Below the pieces are notes generated by a model. That model was not told the DNA's origin, did not search any database, and saw only the letters and a program-made list of their open reading frames with translations. This document shows, in pieces, positions 8,539-18,460 of a DNA stretch of 64,000 nucleotides. Positions within the stretch are counted from its first letter, which is position 1, and each line of letters begins with the position of its first letter. The DNA comes from Actinoallomurus iriomotensis (lineage in GTDB: Bacteria; Actinomycetota; Actinomycetes; Streptosporangiales; Streptosporangiaceae), in the NCBI RefSeq assembly GCF_030269445.1, contig NZ_BSTJ01000004.1, positions 682,001 through 746,000 of the forward strand, written 5' to 3'. Made by a program: the position numbers and the translations under genes.

Positions 8539-8701
8539 CCGGGTGTCCGGGGCCGTCGAGAGCGGGGCACACTGGGATGTGAGGCCTGGTCAGGACGGCC
8601 ACCGCTCGTGCCGGCCGCAAGGAGCCGGCCATCGGCGGCGGGGCCGGCCGGTACCTCAAGACGCGACGCCGGCCATCTCCTGCCGGGACGGGGGGAGCCA
8701 C

Positions 8702-9280
8702 ATGACGACATGGATGCCACAGGCGCCGGCGCCGGAACGGGTGCCGAGAGGCGCCCCGCCCGACGGGGACGGCGTCGCCATCGGCGGCGGGCCGGTCGTC
8801 GTCGACGCCTACCTCGACTTTCGGTGTCCGTTCTGCAAGCAGTTCGAGGAGACCGCCGGGCCGGCGCTGGACCGTCTGGTCGCGAGCGGACTGGCCACCG
8901 TCGTCTTCCACCCGATGGCGTTCCTGGACCGCCTGTCGACCGACCACTACTCGTCGCGCGCGTCGGCCTCCTCCGGCTGCGCGGCGGACGGCGGCCGGTT
9001 CGTCCCGTACGCCCGTGCGCTGTTCGCCGCACAGCCGCCGGAGGGAGGGCCGGGGCTCACCGACGAGGAGCTGGTCGACGTCGGCGACTCGGTCGGCCTG
9101 GCCGATCCGGCGTTCGCCCGGTGTGTGGTCGGCCGCACCTACCTCGACTGGTCCGCCTACGTGACGTTCACGGCCGGCCGCCGCGGAGTCGCCGCCACGC
9201 CCACGGTCCTGGTCGACCGCGTCCCCGTACCGGCCAACCCCCGCGCCATCACGATCGCCGTCACCGCTCTCACCGGCTGA
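8702..9280 (+). CDS. DsbA-family thioredoxin-fold protein
   Basis: The 192-residue protein shows a thioredoxin-fold core: VVVDAYLDFRCPFCKQFEE with a CPFC active site near residue 45, and a cis-proline segment, RRGVAATPTVLVD, near the C-terminus. A helical insert lies between them. DsbA-like proteins catalyse thiol-disulfide exchange. No signal peptide or lipobox is visible, so this copy is probably cytoplasmic and may act as an oxidoreductase or as a mycothiol-linked isomerase-like protein. The ATG at 8702 is preceded by GGGGGGAG. It converges on the MFS gene, leaving about 27 bases. Confidence 0.82.
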   Translation: MTTWMPQAPAPERVPRGAPPDGDGVAIGGGPVVVDAYLDFRCPFCKQFEETAGPALDRLVASGLATVVFHPMAFLDRLSTDHYSSRASASSGCAADGGRFVPYARALFAAQPPEGGPGLTDEELVDVGDSVGLADPAFARCVVGRTYLDWSAYVTFTAGRRGVAATPTVLVDRVPVPANPRAITIAVTALTG

Positions 9281-9307
9281 TCACCCAGCGACGCAGGTCA
9301 CCGTCCG

Positions 9308-10663
9308 TCAGGGGGACGGTTGCCCGACCGGGGGTGGGGACAGGTCGGGGGCGGCTCCGTCCGGGGCGGGGTCGGCCGGGAGTTCCTCGACGGCGGGCGG
9401 GTCGGCGGTCACGAGGGTCAGGGTCCGTACGTCGCGGCTCAGCAGGGGCGCCAGGCTGGCGACGGCCACGATGATCCCGCACATCAGCAGGGTGGCGCGG
9501 ATGCCGATCGCGTCGGTGACGGGCGCGACCAGAAGATAGCCGACCGGGGTCAGGGCGATCTCGGCGATCTCGGCGAACGCCGACACCCGGCCCTGCTGGT
9601 CCAAGGGGACGTCCTGCTGGATCGCGGTTCGCCACGCCACCACCGACATGCTCAGCCCGCACGCCGCCACGACGACCGCGGCCATCACCGCCGGCAGCGG
9701 CGCCCCGGCCGCCATCAGCGGCTCCGGCAGGGCCAGTGCGGCCGTGCCGAGGCAGTTGGTCCACCCCGCCAGGCGCGGACGCCAGATGAGCGACACCGCC
9801 GCGCCCAGCGCCATGCCGCAGCCGAGGCTGGAGGTGATCAGTCCCCACGCCCACGCGCCGCCCAGGCGGCTCTCGGCGTACGGCGGGCCGAGGATGCCGT
9901 AGCCCACGTGCCAGGCCGGGATCATCATCCCGGCGCCGATGAGGCAGGTCCAGATCCAGCGCCGGGTGCGGATCGTGGTCCAGCCCTCGATCAGGTCGGC
10001 GCGCATCGTGGACGGCTGCCGGTCGGCGCACGGGGCGTGGATCCTCGCCATCAACGCGGCGGAGACGAAGAAGGAGATGGCGTTGCAGCCCACCCCGTAG
10101 CCGGCGCCCGCCATCGCGACGACGGCCCCGCCGATCGCCGGGCCGATGGTGAGGATGATGTGCCGGGCCAGCTGGCTGAGGGCGTTCGCCTCGCTCAGCT
10201 GTGACCCGGCGACGATCGCGCCGACCAGGCCGGTACGCGCGGGCCCGGAGAACGACGCCGCGGCGGAGTTCGCGCCGGCCAGGGCCGCGAGGTTCCACAC
10301 CGCGGCCCGCCCGGTGAAGATCAGCGTGGCCTCCACCACCGTGATCAGGCCGATGATGACCTGGACGACGGAGATGACCAGCGCGCGGGGGAACCGGTCG
10401 GCGACCACCCCGCCCATCGGGCCCGCGAGGATGCCCGCCGCCATCGTGGCCAGCAGCACCATGGCGATCCCGCTCGCGCCGCCGCCGATGCCGAGGACGG
10501 TGAAGGCCAGTGCCCCCGTCGCCACGGTCGTACCAGCGGCGTTGACCTGGTCGGCCACGAAACATCGACGGAACCGCGCGTCGGTCCGCAGCGGACCGGC
10601 GATCCGGGTCATGTGCGCGGCCGCCCGGCCGGTGAAAGTGAGGCCGCGCAACGAGTCGATCAC
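9308..10663 (-). CDS. MFS transporter, EntS-like exporter
   Basis: This 451-residue integral membrane protein has about 12 hydrophobic segments and the MFS loop signature GPMGGVVADRFPRALV after segment 2. The order resembles the enterobactin-exporter/multidrug group (MFS_3). A proline- and aspartate-rich cytoplasmic tail of about 40 residues follows the last segment. It likely exports a small molecule by proton antiport; the substrate is unknown. The longest start is GTG at 10663. An in-frame ATG at 10612 (MTRIAGPLRTDARFRRCFVAD) is an equally credible start, since neither has a clear Shine-Dalgarno site. It is divergent from the XRE gene across a 387-base gap. Confidence 0.82.
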   Translation of the reverse strand: MIDSLRGLTFTGRAAAHMTRIAGPLRTDARFRRCFVADQVNAAGTTVATGALAFTVLGIGGGASGIAMVLLATMAAGILAGPMGGVVADRFPRALVISVVQVIIGLITVVEATLIFTGRAAVWNLAALAGANSAAASFSGPARTGLVGAIVAGSQLSEANALSQLARHIILTIGPAIGGAVVAMAGAGYGVGCNAISFFVSAALMARIHAPCADRQPSTMRADLIEGWTTIRTRRWIWTCLIGAGMMIPAWHVGYGILGPPYAESRLGGAWAWGLITSSLGCGMALGAAVSLIWRPRLAGWTNCLGTAALALPEPLMAAGAPLPAVMAAVVVAACGLSMSVVAWRTAIQQDVPLDQQGRVSAFAEIAEIALTPVGYLLVAPVTDAIGIRATLLMCGIIVAVASLAPLLSRDVRTLTLVTADPPAVEELPADPAPDGAAPDLSPPPVGQPSP

Positions 10664-11050
10664 GGCCCGGGCTAGGCGCCGTGTCGCGGATCAGGGACCG
10701 GCGACGTACCGCGAACAATGCCGGTCAAAGGACGAGACCCGGACGAAAGAGGGTCGTTCATCGGTGGCGCCTTTCCCCCGAACGGTGCGTGCACTCGCGG
10801 GGACTTTACGCGGACGGAATCGAGATCATGCCCACAATGCCGAGCCATCATCGCCGGTTGACGAAACCGCCGGTGGCCTCGCGCGGCCGGTGCGCATGAC
10901 TTCGGGACCGGCCCTGGCCCCGTTCCCTCACACGTGCACGTCGCATGTGGTGGGATTGGTACCGCATGGCGTGGGATGGGAATTACGCCGGACGGCAGCC
11001 CACGTCGGCGTCACAACGCTCGGCCGCGCAAACGGATGGGATTCGTTGGA
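10664..11050. other. 387-base intergenic region, divergent promoters expected
   Basis: The region lies between the divergent MFS exporter and XRE genes. No convincing coding frame, long inverted repeat or consensus promoter could be picked out by eye. A TTGACG hexamer occurs near 10858 without a clear -10 partner. Confidence 0.4.
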
Positions 11051-11929
11051 ATGAAACGGCCTGCGGAAGAACCCGGTCCGAAGCCGTCGAAATCAGCGGA
11101 CTGCGACGCCGGACCACGGCTCGCCGCCGAACTGCAGACGCTGCGGGCGCGCACCGGAAAGAGTCTCAAGGAGCTCGAACAACTCGTCCACGCCAGCGAC
11201 TCGTCGATATCGCGCTATCTGTCCGGGCGGATCGTCCCGCCGTGGACGGTCATCGAGCGGCTGTCCCGGCTGGCCGGGGACGATCCCGCGCGGCTGCGCC
11301 CGCTGTGGGACCACCTCACCGGCGACGGTCACCGGCAGGGCGACTGCCCGCCGCCGCCCGAGCCGTCCCCGGACCCCGCCGCCGAGCCGCCCGCCCCGGG
11401 ACCGTCCACGGCGACCGTCGAGCGGGTGCCGCTACGCCGGGTCGACCGCCGCGGCCGGCTGGTCATCGCCGCCCTGGTCGCGCTGACCGCGCTGGTCTTC
11501 GGCGGGTCCGGTGTGCTCGTCGGGCGGTGGCTGGCGCCCGGTTCCCGGCCCGTCCCGGTGGTGCAGCAGTTCGCCGCCTGCAAGGACTGGCCGTGGCCGG
11601 GCCGGCCGGACGGCCAGGCGGCGCTCGCGCCCGTCCAGGTTCACGGCCGCGACCACACGATCACGGTGCAGCTGCTCACCCGGAGCATCGACGGCCACGA
11701 GATGGTCTGGGCCCAGATCACCCATGCTCGGTACGGCGACCGGGTCTGGATGGACTGGACGCGCAACGACGGCAAGACCTGGACCCAGTGCGGCCCGTTC
11801 ACCACGACCGGCGCCACCTTCTCCAGCCGCGCGCACGAGATCGCCCCGGGGTGGCGGTTCCGCGCCTGCGGCGACACACCGCGCCGGTCGGTCGACCTGC
11901 CCCGCGACGCCTGCACCGACTTCTGGTGA
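11051..11929 (+). CDS. Membrane-anchored XRE-type helix-turn-helix protein
   Basis: The 292-residue protein has an XRE-like helix-turn-helix at residues 22-78 (LAAELQTLRARTGKSLKELEQLV, SDSSISRYLSGR). A proline-rich linker at 99-120 leads to one transmembrane helix at about 137-158. The extracytoplasmic domain of about 130 residues includes WAQITHARYGDRVWMDWTRNDGKTW and four cysteines. This is the layout of actinobacterial DNA-binding proteins with an outward sensor-like domain, whose targets are generally unknown. I chose the ATG at 11051 because the upstream in-frame region is basic and not conserved-looking. It has no partner gene. Confidence 0.72.
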   Translation: MKRPAEEPGPKPSKSADCDAGPRLAAELQTLRARTGKSLKELEQLVHASDSSISRYLSGRIVPPWTVIERLSRLAGDDPARLRPLWDHLTGDGHRQGDCPPPPEPSPDPAAEPPAPGPSTATVERVPLRRVDRRGRLVIAALVALTALVFGGSGVLVGRWLAPGSRPVPVVQQFAACKDWPWPGRPDGQAALAPVQVHGRDHTITVQLLTRSIDGHEMVWAQITHARYGDRVWMDWTRNDGKTWTQCGPFTTTGATFSSRAHEIAPGWRFRACGDTPRRSVDLPRDACTDFW

Positions 11930-12063
11930 CGGACCGGACCCGGCTACCCGATGCGCGCGCCGCCGCGCTGGTGGCGGCGCAGGCGGCCGGCCTCGTCGCC
12001 GATGCGGACCCCACGACCCGGCCCGCGGCCTCCCACTCGTCCTGCCCGGAGCCCCGGTCGCGA

Positions 12064-12530
12064 CGTTCAGGTGGCGTCCGGGTCGCCTTCCGTACGGGCC
12101 GTGGCGGCCGGCCGCAGGTGGCCGACGGAGGCGGCGGGTTCGGACCTGGACTCCACGAGCGTCCGCGCGACGGTCTCGCGCTCGGAGGTGCGTCCCTCCG
12201 CGGCGTACCAGACCGCGAGCGCGTCGGCGTTCTCCACGATCGCCGACCCTCGACGGTGAGCTCGCGCAGCATGGCGTCCGCGAAGGCGAGCAGGCACGTG
12301 CCTCGGCGTGGCCGGCGGCCGGTTCCGCGCAAGAGGCAGCCGGCGGACCGCGCGGTCGCGGCGTCGTCGCCCGAAGTCCAGCCAGCGTCCCGGCTGCTCG
12401 GCCTACACCGCCGGGCCGCGATGCACCAGAGCGCGCGGCGAGGTCGGCCACCGCCGCGTCGGTGCGGGCCGCGAGAGCGCTCGGCTACCAGGCCGGAGAC
12501 CGAGAGTTCCGGGGCGGCGTCGGCCGGCCC
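12064..12530 (-). pseudogene. Decayed gene remnant, family unknown
   Basis: On the minus strand, protein-like segments appear in shifting frames. ADAAPELSVSGLVAERSR lies near 12474-12526, RTDAAVADLAARSGA just downstream, LLAFADAMLRELTVEG near 12250-12300, and ENADALAVWYAAEGRTSER through VARTLVESRSEPAASV at 12067-12240. No frame joins them without stops or shifts, and no start is evident. This suggests a gene broken by several indels. The remainder of 11930-12613 shows nothing further. I cannot name the ancestor. Confidence 0.35.
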
Positions 12531-12613
12531 TCTCCAGGATGCGCGGGCGCGGCAGGTGGTTCGGACGAGATCGGCGGCCGTGGGTCTCACCGGCCGGCGC
12601 GGCCGGACGCCGC

Positions 12614-13540
12614 TCAGGGCACGCCGGCGGGGACGCGGAGGGTGACGTTCTCCGGCCAGCCCACGAGGGCCTCGCGGTAGACCTCGTCGGGTTCGAGGCG
12701 GCGCAGTTCCTCGGCGATCAGCTCGGCCTTCGGCCGCCGGTGCAGAGCCACCTGCCGCTGGGGCTGGCCGGGCCGGCTGAGCGTCGCCACCCGCCCGTCC
12801 GGGCGCGTCACGGAGAGGCGTCCGCCCGTCGTCTCCAGCGCGACCGACGTCACGCCGGGCCCGCTGGACCAGCCCACCTCGGCCGGCACCACCAGCCGCG
12901 CGGACAGCCAGGAGGCGAGGAGCACGGCGCTGGGGTTGCCGGTCGCCGCCTCGACGGAGATCGCGGTGATCTCCTCGTGCGGCTTGTCCAGCCCGGTGGC
13001 CAGCAGCGAGCGCCACGGCGTGAGCCGGGTCCAGGACAGGTCGGTGTCGCCGGGCCGGTAGGCCAGCGCCAGCCGGGTCAGCGCGTCGAGGGGGTCGGCG
13101 TTGCCGGTCACATCGGTGACACGCCGCTGGGCGAGGCCACCGAGAGGTTCGTCGGCGGGACGGCTCGGGGCCTCACCGGGCCACCACGTGATGACCGGCG
13201 TGTCGGGCAGCAGCAGGGGCAGTACGGCCGACTCGGCGTGCTGGGCCAGCGACCCGTACATCCGCATCAGGACGGTCTCACCGGGGCCGGTGTCGCCGGC
13301 GTGGACCTCCGCGTCCAGCCGGGGCTCCTCGCCGCCGCGCCGGATGACGGCGAGGATGCGGCTGGGGCTGTCCCGCGACGCCTCGGCCGAGAACCGCAGC
13401 GCGTCGTACTGGCCCACCTCGTCGGTGACGATCACGAGCGTCAGCACCTTGCCGCTCGCCGGACCGCCCACCCGGTGACGTACCGCGGTGAGCGCCTCCT
13501 CGATCCTGACCGTCGTCGTGTTCACCAGATCGATGATCAT
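12614..13540 (-). CDS. opcA: OpcA-like glucose-6-phosphate dehydrogenase assembly protein
   Basis: The 308-residue protein matches OpcA. Its N-terminal domain has MIIDLVNTTTVRIEEALTAVRH, VLTLVIVTDE, RILAVIRR and VLPLLLPDTPVITWWPGEAP. The C-terminal domain ends with LIAEELRRLEPDEVYREAL. OpcA activates or assembles glucose-6-phosphate dehydrogenase and is normally beside zwf in the oxidative pentose phosphate cluster. Here zwf, tkt, tal and pgl are all absent, so this is an extra, displaced copy. It sits at the end of an operon after an alcohol dehydrogenase, 23 bases downstream. That suggests NADPH supply under a special condition. The GGGAGGAG site supports the start. Confidence 0.85.
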   Translation of the reverse strand: MIIDLVNTTTVRIEEALTAVRHRVGGPASGKVLTLVIVTDEVGQYDALRFSAEASRDSPSRILAVIRRGGEEPRLDAEVHAGDTGPGETVLMRMYGSLAQHAESAVLPLLLPDTPVITWWPGEAPSRPADEPLGGLAQRRVTDVTGNADPLDALTRLALAYRPGDTDLSWTRLTPWRSLLATGLDKPHEEITAISVEAATGNPSAVLLASWLSARLVVPAEVGWSSGPGVTSVALETTGGRLSVTRPDGRVATLSRPGQPQRQVALHRRPKAELIAEELRRLEPDEVYREALVGWPENVTLRVPAGVP

Positions 13541-13563
13541 GGTCGGCTCCTCCCGTGCGGGCG

Positions 13564-14733
13564 CTACGGAGTGAGGACCACCTTGAGGCAGTCGTCCTCC
13601 TTCTGCCGGAACATCTCGTAGCCGCACGGGGCGTCCTCCAGCCGCATGCGGTGGCTGATGACGAAGGCGGGATCGATGTCCCCGGCACGGATCCGGTCCA
13701 GCAGCGGGCGCAGGTAGCGGTGGACGTGGCACTGTGCGCCCCGCAGAGTGATCGACCGGTTCATCAGCGAGCCCATCGGGAACTTGTCCACGAAGCCGCC
13801 GTAGACGCCGACGACCGCGACGACGCCGCCGTTGCGGCAGGCCATGATCGCCTCGCGCAGCGCGAACGGCCGGTCGGTCTCGACCCTGGCCGCCTGCTTG
13901 GCCCGGTCGTACCCGTACATCAGCGGAGCGGGATGGTGCGCCTCGACGCCGACCGCATCGATGCACGCATCCGGCCCCCGGCCGGCCGTCATGTCGCGCA
14001 GCGCCTCGCGGACGTCGGTCCGCTCGTAGTCGAGGACCTCCGCGCCGGAGCTCTCGGCCTTTCTCAGCCGGTAAGGGAAGCGGTCGATCGCGATCACCCG
14101 CTCGGCGCCCATGAGGAAGGCCGACGCGATGGCGAACTGCCCGACCGGGCCGGCGCCCCAGACCGCGATGACATCGCCCGGCGTGATGTCGCACATCTCC
14201 GCGCCCATCCAGCCGGTCGGGAAGATGTCGGACAGGAAGAGCACCTGCTCGTCCGGAAGGCCGTCGTCGATCCGGATGGGCCCGACGTCGGCGAACGGCA
14301 CCCGTGCGTACTCCGCCTGACCGCCCGGGAAGCCGCCCAGCATGTGCGAGTAGCCGAAGATGCCCGCCGGGCTGTAGCCCATCATCTTCTCCGCCATGCC
14401 GGCGTTCGGATTGGAGTTCTCACAGACCGAGAACAGGCCGTGCTCGCATGCGTCACAGGCGCCGCAGGCGATCGGGAACGGCACCACGACACGGTCGCCG
14501 ACCCTGAGGCCCGTGACGTCCGGTCCCGTCTCGACCACCTCTCCCATGAACTCGTGGCCGAGCACGTCGCCCTTCTCCATCGTCGGGATGAAGCCGTTGT
14601 AGAGGTGGAGATCGGACCCGCAGATCGCCGTGGAGGTGATGCGGACGATCGCGTCCCGGGAGTTCAGGATCCGCGGATCCGGGACGTCCTGGACCTCGAC
14701 GTGACTCCGGCCCATCCAGCAGTTGGCCCTCAC
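13564..14733 (-). CDS. Zinc-dependent alcohol/formaldehyde dehydrogenase family protein
   Basis: The 389-residue medium-chain dehydrogenase has the catalytic zinc site ([24 protein letters not shown]). The structural zinc cysteines are in [19 protein letters not shown]. The NAD-binding motif is [18 protein letters not shown]. Its long insert and the phrase [12 protein letters not shown] place it in the glutathione-independent formaldehyde dehydrogenase-like branch common in actinobacteria. The substrate is not certain. The GTG start at 14733 has AGGAGG upstream and overlaps the SRPBCC stop by 4 bases, so the two are translationally coupled. OpcA follows 23 bases later in the same operon. Confidence 0.87.
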   Translation of the reverse strand: MRANCWMGRSHVEVQDVPDPRILNSRDAIVRITSTAICGSDLHLYNGFIPTMEKGDVLGHEFMGEVVETGPDVTGLRVGDRVVVPFPIACGACDACEHGLFSVCENSNPNAGMAEKMMGYSPAGIFGYSHMLGGFPGGQAEYARVPFADVGPIRIDDGLPDEQVLFLSDIFPTGWMGAEMCDITPGDVIAVWGAGPVGQFAIASAFLMGAERVIAIDRFPYRLRKAESSGAEVLDYERTDVREALRDMTAGRGPDACIDAVGVEAHHPAPLMYGYDRAKQAARVETDRPFALREAIMACRNGGVVAVVGVYGGFVDKFPMGSLMNRSITLRGAQCHVHRYLRPLLDRIRAGDIDPAFVISHRMRLEDAPCGYEMFRQKEDDCLKVVLTP

Positions 14734-15323
14734 GGCGCACCTCCTGTCGCCACCGGTCGCGCGGGACGCCGACGGAGCAGGCGCATCGCATGCGCGCCCT
14801 CCGGGGCGCCCTCCGAGCGCACCACCTCGCCGGTCTCCATCACCTGTTCGAACCGCCGCGGGTCGTCGCGTACCCGCTGCTCGGGGTGCTCGCCCAGCAG
14901 GCGGGCGACGGTCGCCCCGGCCGCGCGGTACGGCGGCTCGTAGCGCAGCCGGACCCGCACCTCGGTCCCCCGGCGGCCCGGCGCGTCGGCGAAGCGCACC
15001 TCGCCGCCGCCGGTCACTCCGGCGCCGCGGGACGAGCGCCAGGCGACGACCTCGCCGGGCCGGTCCTCGACGATCTCCGCAACCCATTCGACCGTACCTC
15101 CGGCCGGTCCGCGGACGGCCCAGCGGGAGTACCGCAGGGCCGCGTGGCACAGCTCCCGTACGCCCGCGAGCGGCACCAGCAGGCGGGCCCACGCGGAGTC
15201 GTCCACTCCGGCGAGCCGGCGGACGGCGCCCGGCGCGGCGAGCTGGGCGGCCCCCAGCCCCAGGCTGGTCCAGCCGGGTGCGCGGGGCGGCCGGTCGTCC
15301 TTGCGATGGCGTGCCTCGTTCAT
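14730..15323 (-). CDS. SRPBCC-family protein (cyclase/dehydrase-like)
   Basis: The 197-residue protein has a helix-grip core: [31 protein letters not shown], then [27 protein letters not shown]. This is typical of the polyketide cyclase/dehydrase-like SRPBCC family, which binds hydrophobic ligands. Here the likely role is accessory. Pairing such a protein with a zinc alcohol dehydrogenase is frequent in actinobacterial stress clusters. The N-terminal 45 residues are hydrophobic-rich ([20 protein letters not shown]). The ATG at 15323 has GGGGGGAGG upstream. It is the first gene of the SRPBCC-dehydrogenase-OpcA operon and is divergent from the oxidase gene. Confidence 0.75.
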   Translation of the reverse strand: MNEARHRKDDRPPRAPGWTSLGLGAAQLAAPGAVRRLAGVDDSAWARLLVPLAGVRELCHAALRYSRWAVRGPAGGTVEWVAEIVEDRPGEVVAWRSSRGAGVTGGGEVRFADAPGRRGTEVRVRLRYEPPYRAAGATVARLLGEHPEQRVRDDPRRFEQVMETGEVVRSEGAPEGAHAMRLLRRRPARPVATGGAP

Positions 15324-15549
15324 GACGTCCTCCCCCCGTCCGCGGATGCCGGACCGGGACACGGAGCGTGACGCGCCTCCCCTTCCAGGGCACCTCTTCA
15401 GGCCCACCAGATCAAACGGCGCAAGGTAAAACTTGGGCAGGCTCCCCCGGATACGAAGCCTCTGACCTGGTGCGACGCGGCGAGGTTGGCCGCCAAGCCC
15501 AGCGGGAACGGCTGGGGATGGCGATGCCGGACGGCACTGGAGACCCGTC

Positions 15550-17226
15550 ATGGTACTTACGGGGCGTACCCCACCGATCGCTCCGGCGCGGCCCCGGCAC
15601 GCCCAGGGCGGACGCATCGTCTCCGTGCTCAGCACGACCGACCACAAGGTGATCGGTTATCTGTACCTGACGACGTCCTTCGTCTTCTTCCTCATCGCGG
15701 GCCTGCTAGCGATGATCATCAGGGCGGAGCTCGCGGCGCCGGGCCTGCAGTTCGTCGGCGAGAACCGCTACAACAGCCTGTTCACGCTGCACGGCACGCT
15801 CATGCTGCTGCTGTTCGCGACCCCGCTGTTCGGCGGTTTCGCCAACTTCCTGGTGCCGCTGCAGATCGGGGCGCCCGACGTCGCCTTCCCGCGGATGAAC
15901 GCCCTCGGCTACTGGCTGTTCCTGTTCGGCGGGCTCATGGTGCTGGCGTCGATGTTCACCCCGAACGGCGCGGCGGCCTTCGGCTGGACCGCCTACACGC
16001 CGCTCAGCGACTCGGTCCACTCGCCCGGGATGGGCGGGGACCTGTGGATCATGGGCCTGGTGCTGTCCGGCCTGGGCACGATCCTGACCTCGGTCAACTT
16101 CATGACGACCATCGTCGCCATGCGCGCGCCGGGGATGACGATGTTCCGGATGCCGATCTTCACGTGGAACATCCTGTTCACCGGCATCCTGGTGCTCCTG
16201 GCGTTCCCCGTGCTGACCGCGGCGCTGCTTGTCCTGGAGGCCGACCGCAAGCTCGGCGCGCACGTGTTCGACGCCAGCTCGTACGGGGCGATGATCTGGC
16301 AGCACCTGTTCTGGTTCTTCGGCCACCCGGAGGTCTACATCGTCGCGCTGCCGTTCTTCGGCATCGTCACCGAGATCATCCCGGTGTTCGCCCGCAAGCC
16401 GCTGTTCGGCTACGTCGGCATGGTCGGCGCGACGATCGCCATCACCGGCCTGTCCGCCACGGTCTGGGCGCACCACATGTTCGCCACCGGGCAGGTGCTG
16501 CTGCCCTTCTTCTCCTTCATGACGTTCCTCATCGCGATCCCGACCGGTGTGAAGTTCTTCAACTGGGTCGGCACGATGTGGCGGGGGCACCTGTCGTTCG
16601 AGTCACCGATGCTGTGGTCGGTCGGGTTCCTGGTGACCTTCCTGTTCGGCGGCCTGACCGGCGTCATCCTCGCGTCTCCCCCGCTGGACTTCCACGTCAC
16701 CGACTCCTACTTCGTCGTCGCGCACTTCCACTACGTCCTGTTCGGCACCGTGGTGTTCGCCATGTTCGCCGGGTTCTACTTCTGGTGGCCGAAGATGACG
16801 GGACGGATGCTGAACGACCGGCTCGGCAAGATCCACTTCTGGATGCTGTTCATCGGCTTCCACACGACGTTCCTCGTTCAGCACTGGCTCGGCGCGATCG
16901 GCATGCAACGGCGCGTGCCCGACTACTGGAGCCCGTTCACGACGCTGAACGCCGTCTCCAGCGCGGGGGCGTTCCTGCTCGGCCTGTCCACGCTGGTGTT
17001 CATCTACAACGTCTACTGGACCACCCGGCACTCGCCGAAGATCATGGCCGACGACCCCTGGGGATACGGCAACTCGCTGGAGTGGGCCACCTCGTCCCCG
17101 CCGCCGCGCCACAACTTCCAGGAGATCCCCCGCATCCGGTCCGACCGGCCGGCGTTCGACCTGCACTATCCGCACGCGCCGCTGCCGGCCGGCGGCACCT
17201 CGTCCGAGCTGCCCGGCGAGGGGTGA
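15550..17226 (+). CDS. ctaD: Cytochrome c oxidase subunit I, orphan copy
   Basis: The 558-residue polytopic heme-copper oxidase core subunit of aa3 type reduces O2 to water and pumps protons. The metal ligands are visible: FTLHGTLML (low-spin heme His), FFGHPEVYI (CuB His with the cross-linked Tyr of HPEVY), WAHHMFATG (two CuB His) and HFHYVLFGT (heme a3 and heme a His). About 12 membrane helices are present. Subunits II, III and IV and the bc1 genes are absent, so this is a stand-alone paralogue that must borrow partners. The start at 15550 (ATG) has no clear Shine-Dalgarno. Its neighbours suggest a stress or low-oxygen role (inference). Confidence 0.93.
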   Translation: MVLTGRTPPIAPARPRHAQGGRIVSVLSTTDHKVIGYLYLTTSFVFFLIAGLLAMIIRAELAAPGLQFVGENRYNSLFTLHGTLMLLLFATPLFGGFANFLVPLQIGAPDVAFPRMNALGYWLFLFGGLMVLASMFTPNGAAAFGWTAYTPLSDSVHSPGMGGDLWIMGLVLSGLGTILTSVNFMTTIVAMRAPGMTMFRMPIFTWNILFTGILVLLAFPVLTAALLVLEADRKLGAHVFDASSYGAMIWQHLFWFFGHPEVYIVALPFFGIVTEIIPVFARKPLFGYVGMVGATIAITGLSATVWAHHMFATGQVLLPFFSFMTFLIAIPTGVKFFNWVGTMWRGHLSFESPMLWSVGFLVTFLFGGLTGVILASPPLDFHVTDSYFVVAHFHYVLFGTVVFAMFAGFYFWWPKMTGRMLNDRLGKIHFWMLFIGFHTTFLVQHWLGAIGMQRRVPDYWSPFTTLNAVSSAGAFLLGLSTLVFIYNVYWTTRHSPKIMADDPWGYGNSLEWATSSPPPRHNFQEIPRIRSDRPAFDLHYPHAPLPAGGTSSELPGEG

Positions 17227-17318
17227 GGCCTGTCGCCTCGGGCTCGACTATGCCCAGGTCAAGCCGGGTAGTGGAGCAGTACGCGGTTCTTCGCACGAAC
17301 AGCCGACAGGGGGCGCTC

Positions 17319-17549
17319 ATGACTGTGCGACACGAGGAGACCGGGCAGATCACCGGCACTCCGGACAAGGAATACAACCTGATCTGGTTCACCGAGACGT
17401 GCCTGAAGAACGCTCTGCGGCTGGAGACCTACATCGCCGACGCCGACCGGTCGGGCGACTCGGAACTGGCCGACCTGTTCCGCCGTGCCCAGGCCGAGAG
17501 CCGCAAGGGCGCGGAGCAGGGCAAGGAGTTCCTCCGCCGGCGCCTGTGA
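17319..17549 (+). CDS. Small conserved acidic protein, 76 aa
   Basis: A small, helical, charged protein (YNLIWFTETCLKNALRLE, then ADLFRRAQAESRKGAEQGKEFLRRRL) with one cysteine. It resembles short uncharacterised proteins seen next to stress genes in actinobacteria, but I have no functional assignment. AGGGGG lies 5 bases before the ATG at 17319. It follows the oxidase gene by 92 bases, so it may be co-transcribed with it, and converges with the DUF2267 gene with 1 base between the stops. Confidence 0.65.
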   Translation: MTVRHEETGQITGTPDKEYNLIWFTETCLKNALRLETYIADADRSGDSELADLFRRAQAESRKGAEQGKEFLRRRL

Positions 17550-17550
17550 G

Positions 17551-18315
17551 TCACGGCGGGGGCAGCAGCACGTTGTGGTCCGGCGGGAGCCCGGCCGTCA
17601 GGGTGAAGTAGTCATCGTCACCGACCGCCTCGCGGAGGACGGCGAAGACGGCGCGGGCGTGCTCACTCGCCTCGAACGGTTCGACGCCCTCGATGTCGCC
17701 GATGAGCGCGAGGAAGCGGTCCAGCGTCATCCGCTCCGCCGCCCCGCCGCCCCGCCGGAACGGTTCCCGCAGCTCGAACGGGAGCCGCGGGATCAGATCG
17801 TCGATCTCCCCCGCGGTGACGCGGTGCGCGAGCGCCTCCAGGACCGCGTCGGCCGCACGGCGGGCCGCCGACGGGTCCAGGCGGGCGCGTTCGGCCACGG
17901 CGGCCACGAACCGCTCGGTGGGCATCACCTCGGAGAAACGGCTCCGGGCCTCGGCGATCAGCGGTTCGAAGTCCCGGGGCAGCTCCTCGGCGACGGCGGC
18001 GATCGCGTCGTCGCTCACCGCCCGCCCGAGGGCGGCGAAGACGGCGCGGGCGTCGCGTTCGGCGGACTCGGGGTCCACGCCTTCGCGCTCGGCGACCCGG
18101 CGGAGGAATTCGGCGAGGTCGAAACGCTCGGCGGAGCGCTCGGTGTCCAGCCAGGGCTTGATCTCCGTGGGGAGCTGCCGGAGCAGGTCGTGCGCCCTGC
18201 CGCGGGACAGGCGTTCGGCCAGGGTCGTCAGGACCGCACGCGCGGCGCGTTCCGTCTCCGCGGAGTCGCCACCGGCCTCACTCTGCGTGATCTGGAGGAA
18301 TCCGGAGTACTCCAT
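17551..18315 (-). CDS. Tandem DUF2267 protein
   Basis: The 254-residue protein contains two or more DUF2267-type helical repeats. The repeat unit is recognisable as RAVLTTLAERLSRGRAHDLLRQLP, AVFAALGRAVSDDAIAAVAEELP, AVLEALAHRVTAGEIDDLIPRLP and AVFAVLREAVGDDDYFTLTAGLP. DUF2267 resembles half of a TPR-like or antitoxin-like helical bundle of unknown function. It is often found in actinobacterial stress and dormancy-linked clusters. The ATG at 18315 (MEYSGFLQI) matches the family N-terminus. A second DUF2267 gene lies 146 bases upstream on the same strand. Confidence 0.8.
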   Translation of the reverse strand: MEYSGFLQITQSEAGGDSAETERAARAVLTTLAERLSRGRAHDLLRQLPTEIKPWLDTERSAERFDLAEFLRRVAEREGVDPESAERDARAVFAALGRAVSDDAIAAVAEELPRDFEPLIAEARSRFSEVMPTERFVAAVAERARLDPSAARRAADAVLEALAHRVTAGEIDDLIPRLPFELREPFRRGGGAAERMTLDRFLALIGDIEGVEPFEASEHARAVFAVLREAVGDDDYFTLTAGLPPDHNVLLPPP

Positions 18316-18460
18316 GCACCACCCCTCACCGATCCTCACCCGCGGCGAAGCCACCGACGGAGCGGCGAGCACGCGACATCCCTGAACCAGGTGGTGAGCC
18401 ACGCACAGCACCATCGCCGCAGGGCGTTGGAGCAGCGCCCACGGCTTCCCGCGCCGGCCG

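Noticed and set aside
9300-9320. Weak hairpin at the DsbA-like/MFS junction as a terminator
   Set aside because: The 7-base stem ACCGTCC/GGACGGT overlaps the end of the MFS gene and is too short to be convincing.
15486-17549. Long overlapping frame through the ctaD gene
   Set aside because: It is a high-GC shadow of the oxidase gene; the oxidase frame holds all the heme and copper ligands. Only its last 76 codons (17319-17549) are a plausible gene.
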